Shown: positions 1-10,335, counted from the stretch's first letter. The stretch is DNA of 64,000 bases from Candidula unifasciata (GCA_905116865.2 CAJHNH020004724.1:222001-286000); one strand, 5' to 3'. Numbers and translations are program-made. The notes: a model not told the origin generated them from the sequence alone.

Positions 1-168
1 TGTCAAGTTACATGTCATTGTATGATATTCCATATTAGGCACCATAACTGTCATGTGAAGTTACATGTCAGTGTATGTTATACCATATTAGGTACCATAA
101 CTGTCATGTCAAGTTACACGTCAGTGTATGTTATACCATATTAGGTATCATAACTGTCATGTCAAGTT
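1..168. repeat. 53-bp tandem repeat, about 3.2 copies
   Basis: Units begin at 1, 54 and 107, each opening with TGTSAAGTTACAYGTCAK and ending with CATAACTGTCA. A fourth copy decays after about 9 bases. The array is cut by the window edge, so its true length is unknown. No coding potential is seen. Confidence 0.9.
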
Positions 169-639
169 GAATATGAATGCATGCCATGTCATATCAGGTA
201 CGATTTCTGCCAGACCCGGTTCAATACATGAATTCGTCAATTCTTGTGGATATCCAAGGAGTTGGACAAGGAAACCCACACTATAAGATCAATGTACACG
301 AAGAAGTGTATACTAAGTCACTTTATTAACCGTATAGTCTTTACAAAACCCATATGCATACAAGAATATGCTGGGTTTATTCACAAACTGTATCAATAGG
401 GACGGAGTCCCTCGTGGTTTGTGGCTGGAGCTTCAAAGCTCGTTTTTTGTGCGACACTCACGTTAGAAGGCTAGCCTTTCTGACGTGACAGGCCTAGTCG
501 AATAGAATAAAACAATGTTTTAAACTATCATTTACGGGTCTTTGAAAGTTGATGAGTCGGTTTTGTATATAACTGCTGGAACATGTCGATGAAAACAAAT
601 ATGATATCGCGTGAATAGTCGACATCACAGTACTTGAGG
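169..639. other. No recognised feature
   Basis: AT-rich sequence without long frames or a recognised repeat. Nothing in it matches other parts of the window by eye. Confidence 0.6.
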
Positions 640-720
640 TTTTCCGATAAATGCTCCGTCCTCATCTTCAGCAGCCAGTAGAGATTTCCATTACCAGTGT
701 GACAATGTAGTCTGCTTGTA
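640..720 (-). repeat. Repeat R-G, fragment
   Basis: The stretch CTCCGTCCTCATCTTCAGC followed by AGCCAG is the reverse complement of the end of the R-G copy at 49779-49940 and matches 56505-56650. Only about 60-80 bases are kept. Function unknown. Confidence 0.5.
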
Positions 721-819
721 TGTTTAAGTGGCTTTTTCTGTGGAAAAAATAAGCCGCTACTGTTTAAGCATGGATGGAGATTTCCTGAAAGGCTAAGATA
801 CTCCTTGAGTGCAGAGTCT

Positions 820-1002
820 ACATATGTTTCACAGATCTGGCATTTTTGTATGCAGACTGTTGGTTCCTTGCTTTTCAGGTTGATGAGCTCCGACTTCGAA
901 GGATGTCCCCAATTAGTCGACTCCTACGACATGTTTGTTGGGAAGGCAGTTGGTCTATTCTTGTTTTCCCCACAAGGGAGCCCTGAACCCACACCGGGAT
1001 CT
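820..1002 (-). repeat. R1 SINE-like repeat, truncated copy
   Basis: It shares the blocks CAGACTGTTGG, CTCCGACTTCGAAGGA and AATTAGTCGACTC with the better copies at 18110-18385 and 19305-19585. Its sense strand is minus, judged by the GAA-rich tail of the other copies. The tail side is missing here. The 23-bp array begins directly at its other end. Confidence 0.7.
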
Positions 1003-1508
1003 CAGCTTGTCTGTCTTCACTCTCACAGCTTGTCTGTCTTCACTCTCACAGCTTGTCTGTCTTCACTCTCACAGCTTGTCTGTCTTCACTCTCACAGCTT
1101 GTCTGTCTTCACTCTCACAGCTTGTCTGTCTTCACTCTCACAGCTTGTCTGTCTTCACTCTCACAGCTTGTCTGTCTTCACTCTCACAGCTTGTCTGTCT
1201 TCACTCTCACAGCTTGTCTGTCTTCACTCTCACAGCTTGTCTGTCTTCACTCTCACAGCTTGTCTGTCTTCACTCTCACAGCTTGTCTGTCTTCACTCTC
1301 ACAGCTTGTCTGTCTTCACTCTCACAGCTTGTCTGTCTTCACTCTCACAGCTTGTCTGTCTTCACTCTCACAGCTTGTCTGTCTTCACTCTCACAGCTTG
1401 TCTGTCTTCACTCTCACAGCTTGTCTGTCTTCACTCTCACAGCTTGTCTGTCTTCACTCTCACAGCTTGTCTGTCTTCACTCTCACAGCTTGTCTGTCTT
1501 CACCTTAA
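1003..1508. repeat. 23-bp minisatellite, 22 copies
   Basis: The unit CAGCTTGTCTGTCTTCACTCTCA is 23 bp long (positions 1003-1025 give the first copy) and repeats 22 times, almost without change; only the last copy differs. Because 23 is not a multiple of 3, three units make a 69-bp frame cycle, so all three plus-strand frames read the same 23-residue Ser/Leu/Cys/His-rich repeat without a stop. The resulting 150-255-codon frames are artefacts of this periodicity, not evidence of a gene. Confidence 0.97.
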
Positions 1509-1720
1509 CAGCTGGTCTGTCTAGACCTTTACACCTTGCATGTCTACACCTTTCACAGCTCACCTGTCCTCACCTATCTGAGCATGTCTGTCGTGACCTT
1601 TACCAGCATGTCTGTTGTGACCTTTCTCAAGTTACCTTTCTGCACCTGTCTCTACTTACCTGGCGTTACCTTTCTCATCTTATATGTGCTGACCTTTCTT
1701 AGGCTTACTTTGTTCCCTAT
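1509..1720. repeat. Degenerate continuation of the 23-bp array
   Basis: Units such as CAGCATGTCTGT and TGACCTTT keep the roughly 23-bp spacing but diverge strongly. This is the usual picture of an old array edge beside a homogenised core. Confidence 0.7.
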
Positions 1721-1841
1721 ACGTCATTGACATCGATGATGATTCTATTCATACATTTCCCTCCACCCGTACAGTCTAGACAATAAGCAAATACCAGAGC
1801 CATCGACACAACGAGAAGAAACGAGACAAAATAATAAAAAA

Positions 1842-2015
1842 GGGGGGGGGGGGGGGGGGGGTGGGGGGGCGTGGCGGTGGTGGTGGTAATAGTAGTAATA
1901 GTAGAAGTAAAATAAGTAGCGGTAGTAGTAGAAGTAGTATTATTAGTATTAGTAGTATTAGTAGTAGTAGTAGTAGAAGTAGTAATAGTAGTAGTAGTAA
2001 TAGAGGAAGTAGTGG
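1842..2015. repeat. Poly-G tract followed by imperfect (AGT)n
   Basis: A run of about 25 G is followed by GGT and AGT triplets up to about 2015. The Ser-rich frame read through it is low complexity and not a gene. A short (TTA)n tract follows at 2157-2174. Confidence 0.9.
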
Positions 2016-2339
2016 TGGTGTTGTCTTCCTTTCATGTCTTTGTCTGCCTCATGTCCGCCTGCATTCTACTGTTCCACTGTCAGTCGTTCTAATGAGTGTT
2101 GCTATCCGATATTCTAATGATAACGTCATGCTTCACTTGTGTTCTTGTTTATGATTGTTATTATTATTATTATTCTCTTTTCATTACTTGTTTCTCTGAG
2201 GAATTATAAACAACTTTACTTTTTGGCTGATAAAATGCTTTATGTCATTGATTTCTTCCCATGAATAACTACATATTGTTCTTTGCACCCACAAATCTGG
2301 CACCTCATTTTCTTGTTTTGTTCTTTAAAATCTCTATAT

Positions 2340-2880
2340 TGTATGGCTTTTATTATGAGAGAGATCAAAGATAGACGAGGAGCACAAATTTGCTGTTATA
2401 ATATTAACAAACTACGTCGAGCAGATGATACAGCAGTGATAGTTGAAAACACAAACTTTGCAGTAACCTTTGGACACTGTAGTAATGAAGAGTCTCCCTA
2501 AATATAACGAAGACAGAAACCCCGTTCATCGCAGTTCATCAGATGATGTTCGGTAGCCAGGGTGAGCTCAGTCACTTGATGTGTTGTAATGTTATGCAGT
2601 CTCAAGGTGTCATTGAATTTGCTCATAAAAGTACTCTGCCGCGAAAACGGAAGTATTTTGGTCATGTTAAGCTCATAGTGGCCTAGAAAGAACAGTGATA
2701 GAGAGTATATTTTCCAGAGAACGTAACAGAGGTAGACCTCAACAAACGAGGATACCAGAAACTGAAGATCCATTGGTTATGAAGTCACACAGGGCTAGAG
2801 AATTAACTAAAGAAAGAAAGACTTTTAGGCCTACCGCCAAGAGAGCGACGTTCTGTGAAGGACCAGCTGATTGATGATAA
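2340..2880 (+). pseudogene. L-TGA LINE remnant, RT YADD box and C-terminal tail
   Basis: Around 2400-2460 the frame reads NINKLRRADDTAVIVENT, which matches the catalytic [YF]ADD block of LINE reverse transcriptases with Tyr changed to Arg. After about 150 bases of decayed sequence, GHV and a RGRPQQ block appear (2640-2745), then a tail ending ATFCEGPAD near 2860. That tail aligns with the minus-strand copy at 35820-36240. Most of the RT is missing and several frame changes are needed, so this is a dead fragment. Confidence 0.7.
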
Positions 2881-2899
2881 ATCAGTGAATGTGATGACT

Positions 2900-3310
2900 G
2901 AGTGGGATGCGAACCTTGGCCTCCTACCCTTATGGTAGAGCACATAATGATCACGGTGGTAAACTGGCACAAGATGATTACCATATTATGGACAGACCAG
3001 AGCAAGTTATTATCCTTCGCCTTAGAACAGGGCACAATAGACTTCGCTCCAACATGTACAACAAATTTAAGATCGGCCAATCGGCCATGTGTACTTGTGG
3101 ACTGGCACCTGAAACAACAGATCACATCCTTCAAGACTGTCCTATATTCAACGCTTTCAGGCAAAACATTTGGCCAAAAGAGACACTTGTGGAAGTCAAA
3201 CTTTACGGGCCGCTTAGTGAATTACAAAAGACAGTGAAATTCATACAAGAGACGGCTTTGCAGATATAGACAATTTATTTCATGCGAACGAAAGAAGAAG
3301 AAGAAGAAGA
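2900..3310 (+). pseudogene. L-GAA LINE 3' end with zinc-knuckle tail
   Basis: A frame at 2907-3269 ends in RTGHNRLRSNMYNKFKIGQ, then CTCG, then TTDHILQDCP. This C-x-C ... H-x4-C knuckle is typical of the C-terminus of I/jockey-type LINE polyproteins, after the RNase H domain. It stops at 3269 and is followed within 15 bases by GCGAACGAAAGAAGAAG and more GAA repeats (3280-3310), which I take as the 3' tail. The RT and endonuclease are absent (5' truncation). Confidence 0.8.
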
Positions 3311-3904
3311 TCACGGTGGTTCATCGTGTGGTTTAATGTTGGGCTGATCAACCAAAATTACAGCTGAGGAAGAGTTTATAACTACTGAATTTACCTGAGA
3401 AATTAAAATATAAACATTTGATAGCAGTTACAAAAGAAACAATCGACCCAACCTCATCGAGGACAAGTAAAACTAATTTTAATTATATCAAATATAAGAG
3501 ACAGAATGAATGTTAATGAAAAGACAGTAAAAAAAAGTATTAACAAGTGACTGAAGAAAAAAAAAAAAATCAAATGAATGACAAATGGATGCGCAATTAG
3601 GAACGACCTAGCGTGATTGCTTCTATATCCTATTTCCTCGCTAGGAACTCGATCGATTTCAGGGATAACCTTAGTAGCGACTCCAGTCCCAATTTGAATG
3701 GCGATGTCTAAAATAGATGACTACAGAGTGCCGGCCTGACGATCCTGTCTGGTAGCGCTGACATTTCTCGTCATTATCGTTGCAGCTGGAAAAGGACGGG
3801 AAACAAAATTGGTTTCTATGTGTTTAGAGCTGGTACTTTAGACCTGACCTGGAAAAGCTAGAGAGGTCTAGCTAGAGGAAAGCAGTGATTGTGTTCATTC
3901 ACTG

Positions 3905-4160
3905 GCTTTCCAAGGAGCCGCCGTAGTGTAGCGGCTAGATGCTTGCCTGAGGATTTGTAGGTCATGGGTTCAACAACAAAAACTACTTTGGCTGCCAGAT
4001 CGACCCAGCCTTGAATATTCACCAGGTAGAGCACTCGGAATCCAGGTCAGCCTGCGTGGTGTTGACCTCATCACTCACCGAGTGCCGGATGGTCTACAAA
4101 TTATAGGTCTTGCTTAATATGCCCAATGCGCCTGAAGACGTTGAAGAAGTTCCTTCAGTT
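3905..4160 (+). repeat. beta-X SINE (tRNA-like head)
   Basis: Head GCCGTAGTGTAGCGGCTAGA resembles a pol III A box region, and GGTCATGGGTTCAACAAC lies where the B box should be. The body carries CGACCCAGCC, then GTTGACCTCATCACTCACC and GTGCCGGATGGTCT, the core shared with copies at 13331, 51867 (minus), 18640 (minus) and 63170. The head type matches 13331 and 51867. Confidence 0.8.
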
Positions 4161-4309
4161 TACTTTTTAACTAGCTTGCTGAAATAATGGGTTGTGGTTC
4201 AATCCTCAGGTGAGGTATGACTGCTCCTGCCTTAACCTTTACACGAAACTCTATGAAGCCAAGTGAACAGTTTAGGCGACATGACTGGATACAACACAAC
4301 TTACTGGAG

Positions 4310-4470
4310 GGGAAAACTTGCAAGCGATGAAAGGATAGGCAGCGACATAATTGGTAGAATAACTTCAAGAGATGGACTCAAAGCAGTCTGAGAAAGTGTT
4401 TTTCTAAGCCCAGAAACAGAGAACTTGAAATCGATTGCAGCCAACTTCCATCGTAGAGACGTCACGTCAT
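4310..4470 (+). pseudogene. LINE C-terminal remnant
   Basis: The stretch ending AAATCGATTGCAGCCAACTT matches the end of the jockey-like copy near 10390-10440 (reverse strand there). It is a heavily decayed 3' fragment. Confidence 0.45.
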
Positions 4471-4504
4471 TAACTTGTATAATGTTAAAGAAAAGTGTTT
4501 CTTA

Positions 4505-4725
4505 ACGAGGAGATGTCCGGCTCGCTAGCGAAGTTGGTTAAACCTGACGGAGTGGCGACTGGGTCACGAACTCCTTGTGGTCCAGGATGACGCCCGGGGG
4601 TAGTCCGAAAAGCCAAATTTCTCCCAGATTAACGGTATCTATCATGAAATCAAGGCCGAAGAGTTGCGATATCCACACTACAGAGCAAAAGGGTTAACAA
4701 CTCATGGTTTTTGGATACTTAAAAA
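4505..4725 (+). repeat. epsilon SINE-like repeat
   Basis: About 215 bp that recur at 29565-29780 in the same orientation. The shared start (GCTAGCGAAGTTGGTTAAAC / GCTAGCTAAGTTGGTTAAAC) fits an A box, and GGGTCACGAACTCC is a weak B box. The shared end is AACTCATGGTTT. A tRNA-derived SINE is the likeliest class. Confidence 0.65.
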
Positions 4726-4974
4726 AGAGATGGTGCCGATTCTTGATAGAACAAATAGTGTAAAAATGTGATGTTATTATACAATAGTATCCTGGCAACT
4801 CAAACCTACACAGTAACAGGGATGTGTGACAACAAGGTGCCGTCATGACAAATTGTTTAGTTGACCTACTATTACTATTCATTTTAGGTAACTGAAGACA
4901 AGAGGTACAAGAACAAAATCCATTGCAATGTGTTAAGATCGGGTGTTTGAGCTATCAACGAAATGTTACACATC

Positions 4975-5245
4975 TCACGGTAATTCACAACATACAACAA
5001 TAAGAAAGAGATATTGTTCTTTGGCCACATAATAAGAAGATAGACACTGGAGACCATCACGACAACTGGAAAGATCAGTCGAAAGAGGGGTAGAGGCAGA
5101 CAAAAAAAAAAAGATGATGCTGGATAGACTTAAATGACTGCATGGAGGGATAGCATCAAGAGAGATGTTCCAGGCAACAATAGATCGTGATCTGTGGAGA
5201 CGCATCAGCGCCTACGTCAGTTGGCAGGGCACATGATGATGATGA
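4975..5245 (+). pseudogene. L-TGA LINE 3' end
   Basis: With frame changes the plus strand reads VLFGHIIRR, then TTTGKISRKRGRGRQ, then DRDLWRR, the C-terminal tail found after many LINE RTs. It ends in GGCACATGATGATGATGATG, the (TGA)n tail. Close relatives lie on the minus strand at 41045-41430 and 50120-50470. Confidence 0.8.
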
Positions 5246-5254
5246 TGTAGTCAA

Positions 5255-5460
5255 CCCACTGGCTTCCTTGTATTCTGTGCTAGAGTATAATCATCTACGC
5301 GTTCACCTACTTTAAACTCCGCGAAATATTCTAGTTGTTCGTCCACTTCAGTCTTATTTCAGAACTTGAGTTTCGCGTGCACATCTGTTTTACATTACAG
5401 ATCGGGTTTAACTGTGAGAAGTGTCTCGCCTCTCAGGTAGATGCAGACCTCTTTTGCGAC
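5255..5460 (-). repeat. R1 SINE-like repeat, decayed copy
   Basis: The blocks GTTGTTCGTCCACTTC, GCACATCTGTTTTAC and CCTCTCAGGTAGATGCAGA match the R1 copies at 16020 and 18110. The core is recognisable but both ends are eroded. Confidence 0.6.
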
Positions 5461-5479
5461 ATAGTTGATACAGAAAATA

Positions 5480-5960
5480 CTTACCAGGGAACTGCTGTTG
5501 GCTGATGATGCAGCAGTTATCAGCCACACAGAGGAGGAGCTGCAATTTTACTATTTGCATTTGCTGATTTACGCTGGGAATTTGGACTAATAATCCGCAA
5601 AAGAAGACACAACTTATGGTGTAATGACAGAGCTACAGTATACATTGATGGTAAGAAGCTGGAGACAGCTGAGGATTTTACGTATCTGGGATTCACAGTG
5701 TGAAACAAACTATTGCTAGATCAAGAAAATGACCATAAGGATATGTAAAGCAGGAGTAAACAGGTTAACAAAAAAGAGTTTGGGAGAACAGAAAGCCAGA
5801 CGCGTGTTCTCAGCTTTCTGTTTTATGGCAGTAAAACTTGGTCAACTTTTTCGCATCAGAAGAAACAGCTAAAGAACCTTCACACCGGATGCCCAAGAAT
5901 ACTTGGCACGAAGTGACAAGAAAAGATCACACACACAGAGGTATTAAAAAGAGCAAATTA
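5480..5960 (+). pseudogene. LINE reverse transcriptase remnant
   Basis: The frame near 5500 reads LLADDAAVISHTEEELQ, the catalytic [YF]ADD block. It is followed near 5640 by YIDGKKLETAEDFTYLGFT and near 5825 by YGSKTWSTFSHQKKQ with CPRILG, the standard order of RT palm, YLG and SETW blocks. Stops and frameshifts separate them and about 60 codons between blocks are lost. The L-ZF element at 42.5-44.3 kb has the same blocks in better condition. Confidence 0.8.
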
Positions 5961-6059
5961 AAAAAAAAAAAAAGGTTACATAATGCTCAGTCCTCGAAGG
6001 TTCAGATTGTTGGGTCACACCTGGAAAGTCAGTTCCCATGGACATCCACTAAGGTTAAT

Positions 6060-6155
6060 TACTGATGGGTAAACATGCTGCAGAAGATCGCAGATTGTGG
6101 AGGAACATAATCGCCTACGCCAGTCGGCAAGGCACCTGATGATGATGATAAGATG
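6060..6155 (+). pseudogene. L-TGA LINE 3' terminal fragment
   Basis: GATCGCAGATTGTGGAGG, CGCCTACGCCAGTCGGCAAG and the tail CACCTGATGATGATGATAAG match the 3' ends at 5160-5240, 39180 (minus) and 60120. Confidence 0.75.
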
Positions 6156-6189
6156 TCGAGGTCTAGGTTAAGCCTGCTGTCACTTTGTA

Positions 6190-6485
6190 TATATACACAC
6201 ACACACACATACACACACACACACACATACACACACACACACTCTTCAGATATTACATTATAATGAAGATAAAAGAGGGCATATGAGGGAGTTCTGGTGC
6301 GTGTGTATGTGCCTGTGTATGCGTATGTGATTGTGTGTGTGTGTGTGTGTGTGTGTGTTAGTGCGTGCATGTGTGCATGTGTGTGTATGTGTATGTGTGT
6401 GTGCATGTTTGTTCCATGAACTCTGTAAATGAATATTTTCTGCGTCTGTAGTGTGTGTGCTCTCCTTGTGAGCGGGTAAGTGGAT

Positions 6486-6523
<38 letters not shown>

Positions 6524-6570
6524 GCGTGTGTGCGTGTGAATGTATGTGTGTGTGTGTGTGTTCCCTAAAC
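6190..6570. repeat. (AC)n then (GT)n microsatellite cluster
   Basis: An (AC)n tract at 6194-6242 is followed by several (GT)n tracts at 6300-6410 and 6488-6560. The strand switch gives inverted AC/GT repeats that could pair. The Thr/His- and Val/Cys-rich frames here are low complexity. Confidence 0.95.
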
Positions 6571-6724
6571 CCTGCAAATGAGACTGGTGTGTATATTCTT
6601 GTGGTGCGTTATGTGCAGGTGTAAGCGAGGGTTTTCTAATTGCTGCCCGCCCCCCCCCCTCCCCCACCCCTCAAAGAAATCCCCCATAGTGATAAAAGCA
6701 AAATAGAAATCCCCCTCTTCTTTT

Positions 6725-6872
6725 CTCTTGTTTGTCTGTCTGCCTGCTTGCATGTCAGTCTGTCTATTTTCACGTCTGTCATATTTTATGTCTTGTTGTT
6801 CTTCCGTTCGGTTGTATAAATGCCAGTCCGTCCATCCGTCCGTCCGTCCTTATATCTGTCTGTCTATTACAT

Positions 6873-6914
<42 letters not shown>

Positions 6915-6960
6915 GCACGCACGCACACGTACACACACACACACACACACACACACAAAT
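6725..6960. repeat. (CTGT)/(CCGT) and (CA)n microsatellites
   Basis: GTCTGTCTGCCTGCTTG and CCGTCCGTCC blocks at 6730-6850 precede a long (CA)n tract at 6874-6957 with a short GCAC variant stretch in the middle. Confidence 0.95.
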
Positions 6961-7439
6961 ATTCAGCCCCTATTTGAAAAAAAGGAAACCAAATGAAAGG
7001 AAAGACGTATCAAGTTCCTTCTTTGCCCTTCTTGCGACTGGGTACTTTGGCTGGGAGCCCAGTCATCTAGGCTTTCTGAATTAATATCCGTCTGCCCCTT
7101 GGTGATACTAGCGTCCTTGGGCTAGATCCGTTCGCGATGAAGGCGCCAAGTGGCAATTAATGAGCTATTCTCACGACGGTACCGGGGAGTTTGATCGAAC
7201 AACTCACTCAATCACTGACTCCCAAACTGCGCTGTGTGGTTACACGAATACCTCAAAGGCCAATTGTAACCATAGACATGAAAGTTGCTTTAGTGACAAA
7301 AATAGATAAAACCAGGAAGTAGTTTATGAGATAACTGGCCAACTCGGGGTTTCTCTGCTGTTAGCTGGGGCATCACAGAGCAGGGCACTCACTTGCCCTG
7401 GCAATCTAACAGGTTGTTGAAGGTTGAGAACATAGTCTA
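6961..7439. other. No recognised feature
   Basis: Mixed-composition sequence without long frames. It may include the 5' part of the LINE that follows, but nothing diagnostic is visible. Confidence 0.5.
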
Positions 7440-8790
7440 AAGTCATGTATACGTGGAAAGCAAAGGGGAAACTACCACACTTCTATCCCAAGAAACTCAC
7501 CATGGAATTCAAAAACGAAACTCCAAGATCTGATGGTGAGTTCCCCAGGCCAGGCAAATCACAAACGCGAACTGGGAAAGAGAAAGGTCGCAGAGCAAGT
7601 AAGGGTTGTTGTGATGACTGCTTAAGCCCATCGATACCATAATAGAAAACTGTCACCGCTCTAAAGAAAACTCTAAAGTTAGGAATATGGAATGTTAGCA
7701 GCGTTAGGGAAATTTTTGCATCGTTGGCAGAGAACTTGAAAGAAACAAAAAAAGATATAATAGTAATTTTTGAACTTAGATGGACGGGTCAGGGCCACTT
7801 TGTGACTAAAACCGGAGATACATTTGTTTACTCAGGAAAGGAAAAGAGTTGTTTGAGCGGGGTGGGTTTTCTGATGACAAGAAAGGTTTCTTCGTCACAT
7901 CCTGGATACAATCCAATCGAATACCGAATTCTTACTGTCCGACTGAGGTCAAGGAAAAGGAACATCACAATTATTCAATGCTATGCCCAAAAATCTGCAT
8001 AGAGGAAGATAAAATACAACGCTTTTGTAATAATATTGAAGAGAAATTAGAAAAAAGTAGAAACAAGAGACATCGTATCGTTATGGGGGATTTTAAAGCC
8101 ACAATTGGTGAGGGTAGAAAAGAAGACGAGGAAATAGTCAAAGGCCTTTTCGGCCTAGGAGATAGAAACGAGAGAGGGGAGAGACTGAAACATTCTCTAT
8201 ACATAGAAAATATGTCTTTTACCAACAAACTATTAAACAATACACAAAATGTTCTACAGCTGGTCTTCACCTAATGGAAACAGCAAGAACGAAATTGATT
8301 ATATTTTAATACAAAGAAAATAGAGGACATGTCAAACATCTGCAGAGACACTCCCAGCAGCTGACCGTGACACTGATCATAAACTTCTAGTTGCAGAATG
8401 TAAAATAACATTGAAAAATAAAATTGTTGAAAGGGGCAACATTCCTTTTGATTCAAGTAATTTACCAAATGATTACAGCACTGTAGTTAAAAAAAAAAGT
8501 GAGGCACTTATGGCAGTGCAGGAGGACATGACACCTGATGAGTTAGCTAATGAAGCAAGAGACATCACCATCTCAGTAGCTCAAAACATCTCCCCTAAAA
8601 AGTAAAAAAAAAAAAAAAAAAACAACAACATAAGAAACATATTTACATTTCAGAAAAAACACATTAAAGAGTACATAAGAAAGAAGAAATTTTAAACAAA
8701 CAGGGACACAAACAAATAGCCATGCGTATAGGGACTACATGAAAGAAATCAGAAGAGCTATCAGAGAAGATGAAAAACAGTTTATTAGGA
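7440..8790 (+). pseudogene. RTE-like LINE endonuclease region, RT missing
   Basis: From about 7680 the plus strand reads LGIWNVSSV, then LRWTGQGHF (7780), then NITIIQCYAQ (7960), then KRHRIVMGDFKATIGEG (8065), then LGDRNERGERL (8150) and NEIDYILIQ (8290), with DTDHKLLVAECKI at 8365. These are the ordered blocks of the AP-endonuclease-like domain of RTE/BovB-type LINEs (the craniofacial-development-protein-2 type). The active-site Asn of GDFN is Lys here, and frames change near 8000 and 8270, so it is inactive. Linker sequence continues to about 8790, where the frame meets a C-terminal tail with no RT between. The short frame at 7445-7642 may be its leader; I cannot assign it. Confidence 0.8.
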
Positions 8791-8895
8791 AACTTTGGCT
8801 GGAGAAGCGCACATGACGGGAGAGCTTGCCAGAGACCAAGTTTCTCTCAGGAAGAGCGAGGTTCTGCAAAGGATCTTCTACATGAAAATGACCAC
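8791..8895 (+). pseudogene. L-TGA LINE C-terminal tail joined to the endonuclease
   Basis: The frame GELARDQVSLRKSEVLQRIF aligns with GELARDRVSFRQTVIRATF of the minus-strand copy at 35836-36054. This tail normally lies several hundred codons after the endonuclease, so the RT has been deleted or two copies have been joined. Confidence 0.65.
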
Positions 8896-9015
8896 AGTTC
8901 GCGGTGGCATTTTGGCCTTTGGGAGGGGAGGGAGGAAGGGGCACTTTAAAATCGGGGTAACCTGGCGGCTCGGTCGAGTTTCAGATTTCATGACTCGGGG
9001 TCAGCGTGAGGCTTG

Positions 9016-9016
9016 G

Positions 9017-9052
<36 letters not shown>

Positions 9053-9060
9053 GATAGAGA
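9016..9060. repeat. (GACA)n microsatellite
   Basis: About nine tandem GACA units followed by GATAGAGA. Confidence 0.95.
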
Positions 9061-9335
9061 GATGCTAATGGTGATGGTGATGATTCTACAAAAAGGATCA
9101 ATATTGATTGAAGGCGTTACGCAACATACAATAAAGGGGAATTTAATTAAAATGTTAAAAATTACACGCACGTCGTGCACAGAGAACTGGCAAATGAACG
9201 ATTGTGCCGAATTCTGTCCAATTTTTCTCAGAGCCCAAGAAATGAAAGCCGAGTTTTGGGTTATCGAGAGCTGTCGTGTGCGAGGTGTGCTTCAGAGAGG
9301 GAGTGAAAAAGAGAGAGGTGAGGGAGACAGAAAGA

Positions 9336-9336
<1 letters not shown>
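9061..9336. other. No recognised feature
   Basis: Short open frame running into the GA microsatellite; no motif recognised. Confidence 0.5.

Positions 9337-9406
<70 letters not shown>
9337..9406. repeat. (GA)n microsatellite, about 35 units
   Basis: Uninterrupted GA dinucleotides preceded by GA-rich flank from 9298. Confidence 0.97.
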
Positions 9407-9408
<2 letters not shown>

Positions 9409-9750
9409 GTGGAGTAAGATAGGGAAAGCAATGGCCGCGGTCTGAATCGATTGTTGAGTCGCTGGCGATGTGTTAAGATGCTTATACAGTTGTGCTGGTG
9501 TTACCGCTTGTTAGTGGATTAGTAGCAGAGAGGTTAGCGTCTCTCGGATCATTCAGATTCTGGGCAGGATTAGGACTGTCTCTAGCTGTTTGATAATCAA
9601 TGGATACATCCTCTGTGGACACCCATTTAACTGTTCTTTTGTTTGAGGCAGTGTTTGCATGAATCATTGCTGTTGTTTGTAACACTGGAATATTACACCA
9701 GAAAGACATCTTTTCATACCATTTAATCTTGGCTTCTTCCTAGTTTAGAC

Positions 9751-9952
9751 CAGTGGTTCTTAACTTTTCTAAGACCACGGCCCTTTAATACAGCTCCTCA
9801 TGCTGTGGCGACCCCAAGCCATACCAATATTTACGGCGGTGCTTCATAACATCAATGAATATGTGTTTTGCTGTGGTCTTTGGCGACCCCTGTGAGAAGA
9901 TCGTTTGACCCACACACAAAAACGGGTCGCGAACATTGGGTTGGGAACAGCG
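9751..9952. mobile_element. hAT-type MITE
   Basis: Left end CAGTGGTTCTTAAC; the right end, read on the minus strand, is CGCTGTTCCCAACCC. These imperfect inverted termini and the GGTCGCGAAC / GGCGACCCC motifs are typical of non-autonomous hAT elements. The 8 bases on each side (GTTTAGAC and GGTTAGGA) match at only about 5 positions, so the target duplication is eroded or not real. It is about 200 bp with no coding capacity. Confidence 0.65.
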
Positions 9953-10089
9953 GGTTAGGACCATGCCGACAGAGTACGTTAACAGTCCATAGTCTTATGT
10001 GATCCTGTTTGTTCATGAGAAAATGGGAGAAGGGAATCAAAACCAGGCGCAACAGTCTCATGTTCCTCCACCTATAGCCAACGCAGTTC

Positions 10090-10335
10090 GAGTTGACCGT
10101 CATGCGCAAACATCGTCATCATTATCACGTAGCAGGTCCTGTGCAGAACGTCGCTCTTATCTCATCTCTTTCATACTCAGTAAATCATTTATATCCTCCG
10201 CCCATCTTCATGTTGGTCGGCCCCTGCCCCTCCTTCCTGGTAAAATGTCTTCTTCTGTTATTTTTTTCTCATCCGTCGTCGCGCTTGATGTGACCAAAAC
10301 ATTTCAACATCCGAGGCGTAAATACAATTTCATAT
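10090..10335 (-). pseudogene. L-TGA LINE 3' end
   Basis: Minus-strand frames resemble the C-terminal tail at 35820-36240 (shared blocks AGCAGGTCCTGTGCAGAACG and CCCATCTTCATGTTGGTCGG on the plus strand). The tail ATCGTCATCATTATCACG is an imperfect (TGA)n on the sense strand. Confidence 0.7.

Noticed and set aside
805..1702. Three long plus-strand frames of 151-255 codons
   Set aside because: They run through the 22 x 23-bp array; the period makes every frame open, and the codons repeat every 69 bases.
6059..7084. Thr/His-rich frames around 6.1-7.1 kb
   Set aside because: They are read from AC/GT microsatellites.
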